A stretch of DNA of 64,000 nucleotides from Flectonema sp. DT1601 (Eukaryota > Euglenozoa > Diplonemea > Diplonemida > Diplonemidae): assembly GCA_964019425.1 (NCBI GenBank), contig OZ025823.1, forward strand, positions 62,001-126,000, given 5' to 3'. The notes under the pieces were generated by a model, which was not told the origin of the DNA, ran no database searches, and saw nothing but the letters and a program-made list of their open reading frames with translations. A program made the translations under genes and the position numbers. This document shows positions 19,801-29,020 of this stretch, piece after piece. Each line of letters starts with the position of its first letter. Within the stretch, counting starts at the first letter, position 1.

Positions 19801-21356
19801 TAGTCCTCGATGTACTGCGGTTGCTTCCACCACTCTTCGTCGGCGTTGCGGTACCAGTCCTCACGGGCACGCTGCTCCGCTGGACCAACAGGCTTCGAGT
19901 AGTTTCCGGCCTTCGCGTCCTTCTCGCTAGGCGCTTTCCACGTCTTTCCGTTTTTGCCGTTCTTTTTCCAGTCGTCCTTGTGTTCAGGCTGCTTCCACCA
20001 GTTGGCTTTGTACCAGTCCTCTCGCTTCTGTTTCTCAATCGAAGGGGCTGGCTTCTTGTCACCGTTGTCGTCGATACCGACCTCTTCGTTGATCGCAGGC
20101 CACTTCTTCCCCTTGTCGCCGTTCTTGAAGTAGTCCTCACGGTACGGTTCCTGCTTCCACCATTCCGGGTCTTTCGGTTGGGCAGCAAACTTCATCGCAT
20201 CGCAGTCGAGTCCCTTGTCTTTGAAGTCCTGACGAGCGTCATCGTTTTTCCACCAGTCGCCGTTGCGGTAGAACTCCTCTCTGGCGTGCTTCTCAGGTAC
20301 GCTGCACTTTTCAGGATCTCCCTCGGTCGCCGAGTTCCACTTCTTCACAACTCCGCTTGGACCGTTCGCCTTGTACCACTCTTCGCGTCTCTTCTGCTCC
20401 TCAGGAGTCGCTGGGTAGGTGTGGCCCTCGCTCTCCAGACCGCTCTCCTCGTCGGCAGCCTTCCACCTCGCACCCTCGTGCTTGTTCTGCTGCCAATCCT
20501 TGATGTAAGGCTCCTCCTTCCACCATTCGTTGTCCTTCGTAGCATCCCAATCACGCTTGTAGCGGTCGGCCTTCCACCAGTCGTTCCCCTTGTAGAACTC
20601 CTCACGAACAGCCAACTCAGCGTCGGTTGCCTTGTCTTTTGCAGCCTCGATCACCGCAGTCCACTTCTTACCCTTACCCTTGTGGCGCTCCCAGTCACGG
20701 CGGAACGGATCACGCTTCCACCATTCACCGTCCTGGTCCTTGTCTGCGTTGTCGAAGTCTGAGTTCTTTGTAGCGAACTTCTCAAAAGCGTTGTTGATCG
20801 CGTTCTTGTCCTTCTCAGGCATGTGGTCGGTTGCCTTCCACCAGCCTCCCTCGTCCTCGATCGCTTTCTTTGCCTCAACCAGGTCATCTTGCTTCTTCTT
20901 ACGCGACTTCTCTCTCTCCTTTGCCTTCGCCATACGAAGCTGAGCACGCTCTTCTTCCATCTGCTGGTACTCTTCCGCCTTCGCAGCGTTGGCATCTTCG
21001 ATCGCTTTGTAGAACGCAATTGGATCTCTCTCAGCACCGGTGCTGACTAGCTTCTTGCGCTCCTCTTTCCAATCATCTTCACCTCCTCTGTTCTTACGAG
21101 CGCGTCTCTTCAGCCACGCCAAGATGGTTTCAGGATCTTCCTCCTGGTTAAGCATATCGAATACCTTCGCAAGCTGCTTCACAGTAATGTGTTGCAACAA
21201 TTGAAGAGTGTCCTGATCGACCTCCTTACCATCCTGAGTCAGTTGGAGTAAGATATTCTTGATTGGATCTCCCAAGTTCTCGAACAAGTTGTTACCCATC
21301 AGTTCTCTTCTGTTTGAAGCATCCGCGGACATGTCTTCCTTGAAATCTCCAGGCAT
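13881..21356 (-). CDS. Inositol-polyphosphate 5-phosphatase with a giant WWK-repeat N-terminus
   Basis: The C-terminal third is an inositol 5-phosphatase domain (residues about 1990-2290), which removes the 5-phosphate of phosphoinositides. Catalytic motifs are seen: WMGDMNYR (about 2165), PSYTDRIL (about 2242) and SEHMPVYATY. A PH-like region (about 1830-1940) precedes it and a C2-like region follows. The N-terminal 1500 residues carry 23 WW motifs, mostly WWK-x-P, in Lys/Glu/Asp-rich units; a GEKLDDDFK minisatellite and a strongly acidic block come next. I know no named family for the WWK repeat. A stop-free 102-nt intron (14078-13977, donor GTATGC) probably interrupts the end, giving about 2457 residues. 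Codons are GC-rich and C-ending, unlike the neighbours, suggesting high expression. ATG 21356 follows an acceptor ending at 21514. Confidence 0.85.
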   Translation of the reverse strand: MPGDFKEDMSADASNRRELMGNNLFENLGDPIKNILLQLTQDGKEVDQDTLQLLQHITVKQLAKVFDMLNQEEDPETILAWLKRRARKNRGGEDDWKEERKKLVSTGAERDPIAFYKAIEDANAAKAEEYQQMEEERAQLRMAKAKEREKSRKKKQDDLVEAKKAIEDEGGWWKATDHMPEKDKNAINNAFEKFATKNSDFDNADKDQDGEWWKRDPFRRDWERHKGKGKKWTAVIEAAKDKATDAELAVREEFYKGNDWWKADRYKRDWDATKDNEWWKEEPYIKDWQQNKHEGARWKAADEESGLESEGHTYPATPEEQKRREEWYKANGPSGVVKKWNSATEGDPEKCSVPEKHAREEFYRNGDWWKNDDARQDFKDKGLDCDAMKFAAQPKDPEWWKQEPYREDYFKNGDKGKKWPAINEEVGIDDNGDKKPAPSIEKQKREDWYKANWWKQPEHKDDWKKNGKNGKTWKAPSEKDAKAGNYSKPVGPAEQRAREDWYRNADEEWWKQPQYIEDYFQKGDEGRHWPGKTEEDGKTGKALESPCNGPEKKKREDWYKTNWWKQPKYTDDFHKNGALGDAWCGKNDEPKVDKEWWKQGPFIENWSKTHKQKTAPEGSEWWKQPQYVEDFHRLGPKGKKWNADNETHGAEGSGDKNRASPDEKKQREHWYGNNWWTAPQHALDWATQGPRGETWKSAEVPEAGKKGPEAPEDVKGQRENWYRPIGDMWRACGEEQGFAKKAAENPCTPAEAIRRDEWYRQNWWKAPEYVEDWKKNGSNGKKWAAGNEEAGKKGEGDKDPASPEEQQLRDNWFRNAGDNEWWKEPQYCEDWAHNGPEGAMWTADNRPNANRGGGKEHPCPEKENADRDAWYKDNWWKTPTCHDDWKKNGKAGPMCGRKKPLTTVDRQDPETIGEGWWKKPEYIEDWLKNGEGGKHWTGDDPVSAAAGLGHKKPATDPEKDKREKWYKDNWWKAPSCADDWAKKGATGKKWGAVDPDATRGENGDSKPATDPEKDKREDWYRKHGDGDDWWKRPEFIDDYQNAGPSGKKWTAGNPTAGALGLGHDCPASGPEKKKREDWYKDNWWKAPEVCDDWAKGPAGEEQWKKDNPSPEEQKKRDDWYRANKGVPAEPEEQNKRDAWYRKHGKEPSGPQLEKREDWYRKQMSDDDKAKRMDWLRDRGDKEKRILADELGDALAAINEGQVPTEDQIQAVKDQIEWNRKGAKDDFGPEGSSGRKRGVADDESEPEETIGQDEFFKAVADTNFYVAPDADEREMQAEEEKADQEREEMTRQEEEAAYLAMDAEEELAKKPEDWQRNYVDPENEEWWKKPEYIEQYQRDPEDTEAPWRMEDASGKKRPVADEEQDEREQWMKDNWWKAPKHSTEWRRDGEGGEAWKKSAKPEEDDDGMTRDDDETPEATPEEIKEREDWFKNARNPEREVKDPEAAADEWWKKPSMIEDFQDGGDEWNRGADEPEEQQKREEWLKDNWWKAPKQIEEWTKAQKEDPEKQTWKRSAAEPEEEDDGMNRTDEEAAPEVVAEREAWYKQAVEPFHGEKLQDDDFKGEKLDDPFTGEKLKDDDFKGEKLDDPFTGEKLKDDDFKGEKLDDDFKGEKLDDDFKGEKLDDDFKGEKLDDDFKGEKLDDPFTGEKLKDDDFKGEKMDEPFEGEKVDEPFEGEKVDEPFEGEKVDDPFAGEKFVNEDDAEDDPEWEDPEEEMDVEDPRVDDEEDADEEEAPAEDEEDAWAEMDDEEEPEGEEEEEEESDGDDDNEHQDDEDLEAELEAALEEQEAEWEEDDDEDEEEEMAEPDDAERGSDFDEDDEEPEKPPEPWMLPLPEVTNNIYLKSYFPVLKWNPNKAFGPADRRIWVVDHFAKSFYCLDAKGKTRRQHDANKLLQLERNVMDPRRARLMFFDAAKSYEIVFPSNDERERFYETGSSIRPAIRVYAPSLTKPDTAVDGGSTTTTIDGTKENAVVQKVPNPFKKTGELLDRELQGRCKINSSKVQDEPVSVWCGSFNMCGSPPPRDSSTLESWIPKGKYDLYAVGTQECSYQKEQGEWFTYVQEYLGKDYLTLASMQLWDITVVVLCKKKCLLKITNVEGSTKATLHKEKCGMKGAAGICLKFHNTSMAFISCHLAARMERTKMRKINIEEICNQIQLANKDCDLSSQFHHVFWMGDMNYRVEMENAEATPLLESKKYIELLNQDQLLNEIEEGNIMYGFKEAPITFPPTYRYKKGSSDYMNDRGRAPSYTDRILVKSMGNTTIKCTGYGAADVHTSEHMPVYATYVVRCVRPHMNCFHRDQEPRPQFEFSEITFIEQNHLMFRKPMMMVYSPFSEHPHKGKSSKTSTMKPSFTGESLPGPIKCAVQMTEYLEKHSLIIIFRDLAEPREDKMFRGAAVMELQGRVLYDEEQDIEVDVCCLSRKIGVIRCKFKVCENIFIIEIHHGEPFLHFRKIVVFVRIKKKQKQVTNYGYTPPPGGAPGRVPKETLMDEVASDQE
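16270..16715 (-). repeat. In-gene minisatellite encoding GEKLDDDFK-type units
   Basis: Inside the 5-phosphatase gene a 27-nt unit encoding GEKLDDDFK is repeated nearly identically several times in succession, interleaved with units reading GEKLDDPFT, GEKLKDDDFK, and then GEKVDEPFE. The nucleotide identity of neighbouring units points to recent unequal exchange or slippage. Copy number is likely to vary between strains. Confidence 0.9.
16840..20880 (-). repeat. WWK protein-repeat array (23 WW motifs)
   Basis: The translated region holds 23 WW dipeptides in units such as NWWKAPEYVEDWKKNG followed by a glycine/lysine segment with a lone Trp (GKKW), a PASPEE-like linker and R-E-D-W-Y. Two alternating unit types are visible: one opens with EWWK(Q/K)P and the other with NWWKAP. 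The units are diverged at protein level, so the array is old compared with the GEKL minisatellite next to it. It is not the SH3-like or 40-residue WW domain, because the two Trp residues are adjacent. Confidence 0.85.
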
Positions 21357-21866
21357 TGTTTAAGTGTTTTGGTTTTCCCGTAGCAAATAAATGTACGAAT
21401 AGCTGGTTGAAATTATTAGTAAAACAAAATAAAATTGTTATTACTTGTCCAGAAAGTAATATTCCGTTCACACAGCCTAACAGAACAACAGTTATTTTCT
21501 CTTTCTTATTCCCCTGCAAAAAAGAAACAAAAATGTGACAGCTCATATTATGTTCTGACTGACAGACTTATCAGATCACTTCTTATTCAATGAAGGAACT
21601 CGTTACTAAACAATTAGTTCGGTACAACGTAAGGAAAGATTATTAAATACAAATAAGAGATACAAATGTTATGACTAAAGGAACTCTTTACAAGAGAATC
21701 CAAAAAAAAAAAAAAGAAAAAAAAGAAGATTACTACTCGTTTTTGAATGGAAAACTAATTTAATAGTCTCATGAGGATGTCTTACGTATATAAGCGGAAC
21801 GTGTCATCAGTTTGTTGTAATCTACTCGACTTGTCGTTGGGAATACTTCATCAGAATGATCGAATA
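21357..21866. other. Intergenic with acceptor upstream of the 5-phosphatase
   Basis: The minus-strand tract TTTTTGTTTCTTTTTTGCAG ends at 21514, 158 nt before the 5-phosphatase ATG, and is the clearest acceptor in the window. The rest, including an A-rich run near 21703-21726, shows no gene. Confidence 0.5.
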
Positions 21867-23579
21867 TTATTTATAAGTTAGGTATCCACCGTGAGGATCA
21901 TACCCATCGCTAGGGTAGAATTGGTTTGTGACTTTCTCACTGCGCTGATTCGGAGAGTCGCTGCGGGGATTGCGAGCGAGAACTTCAATAAAATTATCGG
22001 CTTCGTGTTGGGCTTTCTTAAATGAACCCCAACTCTGATTAATATCTCCACCTCCTCTTTGATGTGATGATATCGCTCTTGGAGGTGTTTGAGGAAGTGG
22101 TGTTCCATAATCACTTATGTTAGTCAGGTATTTCATGTGAGGGTCACTAAACGCGTCGTGAGGACTTTGCTTCTTCCAGGTTGCATCATTCGAATCGCGT
22201 CCCTGCGGAACAAAATAGTCAACCGGCGACCGATCTCTCCTCCTTCGGTGAGATGAGTAATTGCGACGAGGTCGATGTTGCAGGTCCGTCAACATCGACT
22301 CTACTGCCGAGTTGTATTTTAACATTCCGCGACTGCCGTTTTTCTTTTTTCTCCATTTTTCATCTTTTATACGTCGCTTCTCTTTATCTTCTCGTTTTTC
22401 AGTAGCGGGTGTTGTTTTTAACGACATCGACGTCCTCCAATCGTTTTTTGCGTTGCTATCGAAGTGATAATGGAGATGGTGCTCATGAACGACTTTGCCT
22501 CCACTGCGTTCCTTTCCCAACTCTTTCAGTGCTTTGTGTGCGACTACAAGAGTTCGAATTAAAACTTCTTTGTTATCGGAATTGAGAGGCTGCTGTTGGG
22601 AATCGAGAAGGTGGTTTTCGGGTGAAAGATGATTATCAAAAGGAGTTTTGATATCTGGTTGTGATTTTCGATAAGTTGTATTGAGAGGGGAAGAAAGAGA
22701 CTGACGAGGAGAAGTAGGTGACGTTAATGATTCCCTTCCATTTACCTTCTTCTGAACAGCACTCGGATGTGTCGCAATTACTGGACCTGTCGTAGCCGTT
22801 CCAAGAGCAGTCTTCTTCGACGGAGAGCGACTTCTCTTTCCGCCAGTTTGCCCACCCGTTGGAGTAGGAGCGCGTTTCGCTAATTGATGTTTTAGGATGT
22901 CCACCTGTTCTTGTAATTGTTTATTTTTGTATTTCTCTTTCAAAACATCATCTCGTGTATCTTCAACAACTTGTTCTACGACGTGTTTGTTCTTCTTCCA
23001 CCAGTTGAACTCAATTAGTTTATAAAAATAAGATCGTCTTGTTCTGTTTTGTGATGTGGCTTTCATGTTTCTGATGATCGCTTGTTGTTTCACGCGGCGG
23101 AGTTTTTTGTTTTCGGCGACAACATCTTCGAAATTTCGAACAGTTACCGTGGTGCGGTGAAGGTTTCGAGGTGGTTCAGGACCGTATTTTCCAACAAGTG
23201 CGTGCAGCAGTATGCTTTCTCTTCCTCGGTACTCAGTAAGTAAATTATTAACATCTCGCAGCTTAGAAGGATTGTAAGTCGAATACATATTCCGCAACCT
23301 CTCATCGTACTCACCCGAAGTACTGACATCGTCGTCTATTTCTGGTTCTGGTCCGTGAATAAAAACTAAAGCCTCAAACATCTTCTCTTCATTTCCTGCA
23401 GCATTAGTCAACATGTCCTCAACGACTAATAGTTTCCTCGGGTCATATTGTTTATAAAACCGAATTAACCTCTCTCGATATATCTGCTGGTTATCCGCTC
23501 CAGACATATCGAAATACGCAGGAGCAGTTTCCATAGGATGTTTATAGGGAGACGGCATGTTAACCCTTCTGGGGTGCAT
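21867..23579 (-). CDS. Protein with two YNPxKL/KYGPEP repeats and a coiled coil
   Basis: A single exon encodes 570 residues of unknown function. Residues about 37-78 and 92-134 are two copies of a roughly 42-residue helical repeat: RLIRFYKQYDPRKL...GPEP and RLRNMYSTYNPSKL...LVGKYGPEP. From memory, this repeat recurs in hypothetical proteins of kinetoplastids and other protists; its role is unknown to me. A basic helical segment (WWKKNKHVVEQVVED) and a coiled coil of about 35 residues follow. The rest is low complexity, rich in Ser, Pro, Lys and Arg, with one KKRRIKDEKWRKKKN-like basic cluster. ATG 23579 is used; a second ATG lies seven codons in. T-rich acceptors end at 23654 (or 23651). Confidence 0.75.
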   Translation of the reverse strand: MHPRRVNMPSPYKHPMETAPAYFDMSGADNQQIYRERLIRFYKQYDPRKLLVVEDMLTNAAGNEEKMFEALVFIHGPEPEIDDDVSTSGEYDERLRNMYSTYNPSKLRDVNNLLTEYRGRESILLHALVGKYGPEPPRNLHRTTVTVRNFEDVVAENKKLRRVKQQAIIRNMKATSQNRTRRSYFYKLIEFNWWKKNKHVVEQVVEDTRDDVLKEKYKNKQLQEQVDILKHQLAKRAPTPTGGQTGGKRSRSPSKKTALGTATTGPVIATHPSAVQKKVNGRESLTSPTSPRQSLSSPLNTTYRKSQPDIKTPFDNHLSPENHLLDSQQQPLNSDNKEVLIRTLVVAHKALKELGKERSGGKVVHEHHLHYHFDSNAKNDWRTSMSLKTTPATEKREDKEKRRIKDEKWRKKKNGSRGMLKYNSAVESMLTDLQHRPRRNYSSHRRRRDRSPVDYFVPQGRDSNDATWKKQSPHDAFSDPHMKYLTNISDYGTPLPQTPPRAISSHQRGGGDINQSWGSFKKAQHEADNFIEVLARNPRSDSPNQRSEKVTNQFYPSDGYDPHGGYLTYK

Positions 23580-23842
23580 TTTTATTGTTGTACCACTTTC
23601 CTGGAAAGATTATAAGTTTCATTAGAATTATATTTAGTTGGTTCGCGTGGCTGCTGTTGAAGAAAGTAAAAGGGAAGACCCAACACCTCAACAAGTAGTC
23701 AAAACAAGACGCTCACTAATATGTGCGTCAAATTGTTAAATCCGAAGGCGAGGAATTGAATTGAAGTACCTCACAAAATAGGAAACCTCACCTTCATTGT
23801 TTCCAACAACTTTTTAATATCCTTCACTTTAGAGAATACCAC

Positions 23843-24817
23843 TTAGTCGGGAAGTAATCCTCTCGCCTGGACATCTTCTCGTATGCTAAAGGCAAGGTTA
23901 ACGATCTTATCAATAGGACAAGGTGGTAATTTATTTAATAACTGTTTTATTATGTGATTTGAAAGGACAAAGTAAATAAAAGACCACACGACCAGTAGAT
24001 GAATAACACATACTTCAAGCATTCCAGTTCTCTCTAATTCCATCAACTTTTCAGAATGTGATTGGAGTAGAGCCAGACAAACGTAGACATGAAGAGAAGC
24101 AGCAACTCGAAGATCAACGAGATAGCCGTCCCAAAGCCGTACGAGGTCTGGTGTTTGAAGCTTGCCAGCAAGCAGAGATGACACCCACTCGAGAGCCCAC
24201 TCGTTGGGGTCAAGTTCTTCCAACTCAAAACTTCTATAAAGAGCTGGTTGTGTGTATCGAAATAACATCGACAGCGTAGCTACGCTGTCCCTGACGTGAG
24301 ATAAGTAATTTGTGTGTCGATAAAGACGATCCATAAAACTAGAAAATCCTTGATAAATATCAACAGTTTGCTTCATAACAGATGAAAACTGAAGTAAAAT
24401 ATGAATAGCAGCCGTAGTCCAAGAATCCTCACCAATCTGATCAAGAGACTCGATAGCCGAAGCGTGTGAACATAAAAACACCAGCAGGACGTCATTTAAT
24501 TGATCTCGTTCTTCACTATCCCTGGCAAGGACGGGGTACAATGTTTGTAACTTTCTGATTAGCTTTTTTTGAAGCCTCCCTTCCTTGGCAACGCTTCTGT
24601 AAGCAAAGAACTCCTCCTCCTTTTTTCTATTCGCAGTTAGTTCCTCACTTTTATCTACTGACGTGACTGACAGTAAGTACTTCCAAACAGCACGTCGTTT
24701 CTCAACTGGGATACCGTCCTTACTTGCTTGTCGCAGACGGTCTAAGTCTACCAACATTTCAGCATCCAATTCCTTTGTGAAGTCATCGATTTCTTTAAAA
24801 CCATCTCTCCGCTCCAT
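23843..24817 (-). CDS. Divergent TBC-domain protein (Rab-GAP fold)
   Basis: TBC proteins normally stimulate GTP hydrolysis by Rab GTPases. Visible are the entry motif GIPVEKRRAVWKYLL and the late motif WVSSLLAGKLQTPDLVRLWD followed by YLVD, both typical of TBC. The catalytic arginine (IxxDxxR) and glutamine (YxQG) fingers are not recognisable, so it may be a non-catalytic TBC or use another mechanism. A 72-nt stop-free intron (24013-23942, GTATGT...AAACAG) must be removed; it would otherwise add a hydrophobic segment after residue 268. The mature protein is about 300 residues, close to a minimal TBC. The first ATG in frame is 24817; a CTTCAG acceptor ends at 24852 and a GTAAGG donor lies at 25006, so a 5' UTR intron is possible. 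Confidence 0.75.
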   Translation of the reverse strand: MERRDGFKEIDDFTKELDAEMLVDLDRLRQASKDGIPVEKRRAVWKYLLSVTSVDKSEELTANRKKEEEFFAYRSVAKEGRLQKKLIRKLQTLYPVLARDSEERDQLNDVLLVFLCSHASAIESLDQIGEDSWTTAAIHILLQFSSVMKQTVDIYQGFSSFMDRLYRHTNYLSHVRDSVATLSMLFRYTQPALYRSFELEELDPNEWALEWVSSLLAGKLQTPDLVRLWDGYLVDLRVAASLHVYVCLALLQSHSEKLMELERTGMLEVCVIHLLVVWSFIYFVLSNHIIKQLLNKLPPCPIDKIVNLAFSIREDVQARGLLPD

Positions 24818-25192
24818 ATCTGGAGTCGTTGACGCCACTTTGTGGATGTCACTGAAGACAAAATATGATTAATAAAAGAAACTTTTTTAAGAAAATCATG
24901 CGCTGCAAGTGACTACTCCACTTCGATTCATGTTAGAAAAGTCTACTAAAAAAGAATGAATACCATAAATAATCAAATTAAAATAATTCAGTTCAAAAGT
25001 CCTTACCGAAATCTAGGACCTCCACATCTAGTTGTGAAGTTTTGAAAACACAAAAAAGTAAGTCTTCGGAATTCTATTTAAATTGTAGTTGAATGAGAAC
25101 AACAACGACGACGACGATATCTAAATTAAGTGTTGCGAGTGTTGCAACAGTACAAAAGAGAATGCAACTCACCAGATTATAGATTCACAACT

Positions 25193-28100
25193 TTATGGAG
25201 CTATCGCTCGATTAAAACGAAAACGTGGCTTTGCCTGCTGCTGGGGTTGAGGTGGACGTCTGGCGTCATACAGAGAAGGGTCTGGAGATGAAGATTCCGC
25301 TATCCTCTGAAGTGAAGTCAACGGACTCTCAGCAGTAAGACGACTCGCAGGTGAGTGCCCAGCAGACGGAGTTTCATCACCTTCCGTAGTCAAATTATCC
25401 GGTGATAGTGACCACCTGTTATTATTATTTATTCTCTCTTCAGGATACTCAGAATGATTCTAATTCAATTAAATATCTTTAAAGAGGTTTTGAAACCAAC
25501 ACAAAGTAGAGGTAAAATAAGATAACTAAAAACATACTCATCTCCATCGTTTGTTGCGAAAGCATTCTTGCTATCAGACTGCCGTCTGGGGGTAGCGCCA
25601 GGATGAATTTCAGAAACCTGATTACAACAAAGAGATTCAACAGCAGACTCAATTGCGTCATCAAGTTGCGATGTTACCGAAGCGGGTGCGGAAATAGCAG
25701 ACACGCTAGATGCTGTCAGATCATGAGGTTGAGATAGAGAATGAGGAACAGCAGTTGGGAATGAGGAATCACTAATCGCACTGATTCCACCAAATCCTAA
25801 ATCACGAACTGAACGGAAGTTTGTTGTCCCGTTCAGATCTTCATCTTCCCAACTTCGTGAAGTATGTGATCTTCCTGAGAGTTGATAACTTCCATCAGAT
25901 CCACTGCGACTAGCGAGGCGGCTTCCGAAGTCATGCGCTGAACTCAGAGCCACATCCTCGTCGATTGATTGCTGTTGTAGCGTCCAACTCTGCAATAAAT
26001 CTTCCTGCTTTCGATGACTCACTGATTGCTGTGGTTGTAAATCAGAAACATAACTCTTCGACTTCTTATTGATAACATATGATGCCTGTGACTGTAGCTG
26101 TGGCTGTGGTTGTGACTTCTGTACTGTGGGTACTGAATTACTGATTGTGTCGTCAACAAGTCCAAGCTGTGCTGGTAGTTCAGAGAGAATCTGACTGTTA
26201 GATTCTAAGAATCCAAATGATTGGGGAAGGTGCTGCATCTCTTGTCGCGGTTGTGATTGCAGCTCTGCTTGCTGTTGTTGTTGCGGCTGCGGTTGTTGAC
26301 GCTGCTGCCTGGATTCACTTTCTTTAGGCTTCACATCCTTTACTTTTACTACCGAATTGACCACTTTCTTTGGCTTCGCGGAATTGGATTTCAGCCAACT
26401 GACCTCCCGATTGAATGCTTCTTCTTTGGAGTCTCTCTTACTTTGAGATGTCTCTGGTTTCGGTGTCGGTGTCAATGTCGAAGTTGTACTCGCTGGAGAG
26501 TTCTTGTACCAATTCAAGAATGTTCCCTTATTGTTTTTAACGGCAGCTTTCAATGGATTGTCAACAGCCCTGTGAGGGGGCTTTTGCGGTATAATTGAAG
26601 GCTCCGCCTTTTGAAGCGCTGATATGATTTCGAGCCATCGCTCGCCTGAGAGACAGTCCGCGTCGTTAATCTTTCGCTCTCGAACTACCAACTGCGACAG
26701 TAGTTGAGATATCAGTGCCATGGTAGCGCCTTCACCAGGTTCCGGTTTGAAAATCTTTTCTTTTAATAAAACCTGAAGTACTTTAGCGATGGACGCATTT
26801 CCCTTTGGAGGTCCAGCAGACGATCCACTCTTTAGAAGAACATTTTCCCTTCGAAGGCGAATCAATTCTTCTTGAGTGTCGCTCCACTCCCTTCGATGCG
26901 CCTCGCAAAGTGTTTCAAGTCGAAGTTGCATCCGACGGGCAGCTTCTTTCGCACTTTCTGTACTCGCAGTTCCCTTCCTATTTTTTGAAATCGAACTGAT
27001 GAGCGAACTCGTTGCTAATGACGCGTGAACCCCAACCTCGTCATCTGTTGGGCTCAACATCCCTACGATCATCATTTTAGGAATCTTAGAGTTGTTAGTC
27101 GCTCTAGACATTGCTGCGTGCATTACTCGAGTCAGCTTCGAGTCCCTCCAAGGGATAAATATCTTACGAAGATCAGCGTCGGGTTCCTGGATTCCGATGG
27201 TGCATAGAACTTTCGTAAGAGCTGCCGATGAGAGTTTGGCAGCAGTACTCGATTCTGGAGGAGGGATGTCAAGGAAGAGCTGAGTGCCCAATGTGACGGC
27301 ACCATTTCGAATATCAACTCTTTCAATGGAAACAATGCAACAGATTACTGGTGTTGAAGATTCTGACATCTCCTCATCATCCGGAGAATTCGAATTCGCT
27401 GCATTTTCGAGTGTTGTTCCCCACAACCGACCAAAGTCTGCAGCGGTTTCGATTTCGTGCGACGTGGCACCCAACATGTCAGAATCTTGTAGAGCTACTT
27501 GTGAAGATTCTTTATCAGAATTCATTAAATCAATAACTGAGTCGCCTTCAATTGAAATCATTTGAACAGAAACAGTGATGTCGTAAAGTGTCAAGTCAGC
27601 GACCCTTCTGAGAATGTCGGATAGGAATGCCGGCACAAGACCTCCAAAATGAGTCGATGAGATGGCAGCACTATCTGCATCGCTCTTCCTGGATTCTGGC
27701 CATCCTGATGCTGTTGTGACTGGTACGGCTACCGGATCAGGGATTTCCATAGGGCCAGCGAATAACCCTGACGTTTTACCACTTCCTCTTGGACCTAAGT
27801 ACACAACTGCTGAACCCGCTCCGCTAAATATCGCGGGTACTGTCTCAATACAGATAGTCGTATTGATCTCAGCCTGTGATGCTGACGGTCCGTAAACTTG
27901 ATCTGCTTTCTGTGTAATTGATGAGCCAGAAGTCGTAGTAATTCGAACACTTCTATCAACTTGATCAGCGCGAATCATTCTTCCTGGAACCTCATCAGCT
28001 GTCGTTGGTCTTATTTTCAAACAGGTCCACAAGTTGCTCTTTGCGACGACTTCTCTTTTCAAAACAGCTGTTTGTACGGCTGATGCATTCACAGCAGTTC

Positions 28101-28233
28101 TGCTTCCGTCCGATGTAGCGGAGGTATCAGTCGAACCAGAACCCTGTCTCGTTGACCTCTGTTGCCGGGTCACTGAAGGCAAGCTTTTCAGTTCCCTCCC
28201 ATCCCTTTCCCAAGCCGGGAGGGACTTTTTCAT
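25193..28233 (-). CDS. Divergent kinesin-like protein
   Basis: Kinesins move along microtubules using ATP. The motor spans residues about 65-410: an LKIRPTTADE start, P-loop GPRGSGKT (about 147), and IPWRDSKLTRVMHAAMS (about 362), matching the IPYRDSKLTRLL motif. The switch I (NxxSSRSH) and switch II (DLAGSE) motifs are not conserved; at the expected sites stand SESSTPVICCIVS and LFLDIPPPES. Microtubule or nucleotide cycling may thus be altered. A coiled coil lies at about 430-470, then a Gln/Ser-rich tail. A donor (GTATGT) at 25537 and a final exon to 25193 (ending FRFNRAIAP) extend the tail, but the acceptor is ambiguous (the candidate near 25440 shifts frame, one near 25427 keeps it). The start is ATG 28233, seven nt after an ACCGCAG acceptor at 28240. 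Confidence 0.75.
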
Positions 28234-28987
28234 TTGTGTCTGCGGTATAAAATATTTATTAAAATCAATCAAACAAAAGAAATCCTTCATCGCCTGAACC
28301 ACTTCTATTGTTATGACCCATCTGTAGTAGAAAGTAGAATTGAAATCAATATCACATCAAAGGTCTCAACTTAACAAAATACAACAGCAGTGATTACTGT
28401 GAAAGGTGACAACTGCTCCCGGAATTCGGATTGTTATTGGGCCGCAAATCTCTCACAAAATAAAGTGCGAATAAGCGTAACGTAGCACAGCAGGCTACGA
28501 GCTTCGACGCACAATTTAATGACGGTCGGTTGAACTGAAGAGAAATAATGAGCCAACAAATGTGTTGCTATCCTTCCGTGTCAATATCACAACGGCGGTA
28601 CCTCTTCTCACTACACAACTACAGAAAGTATATCTCTTTCGTAGTTATCTTGACAAGGGTTTTGCGACCACCAAAACTATTTTAGCGGAGCTGTCTTTTA
28701 ATGCAACTCAACAACAAGTATTCAGAAATAGAAAAACAAAACGATACAAGTTACTTAACGTTGCTATTTAGGTACGCTACTCGTAAAAAGTTTTGTTTTC
28801 TCGTGTGGTTCTTAGAAAGGATATATTCCAAAACAAAAAAAAAGAAATTACAAACGGAACAGATCGTACAGAGCAGAGGAAACCATTCCCTCAATGAAGG
28901 AATCGTAAATATACAACAGGAGAATTATTGTGAAGTTACTCATCATGTGAAGGAAGTGTTTTCCTTTATATTGTTTTTCAATAAATT

Positions 28988-29020
<33 letters not shown>

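Noticed and set aside
15650-20762. Long plus-strand open frames (up to 660 codons) opposite the 5-phosphatase gene
   Set aside because: They mirror the codon bias and repeats of the sense gene, giving Ser/Leu-rich nonsense without domains.
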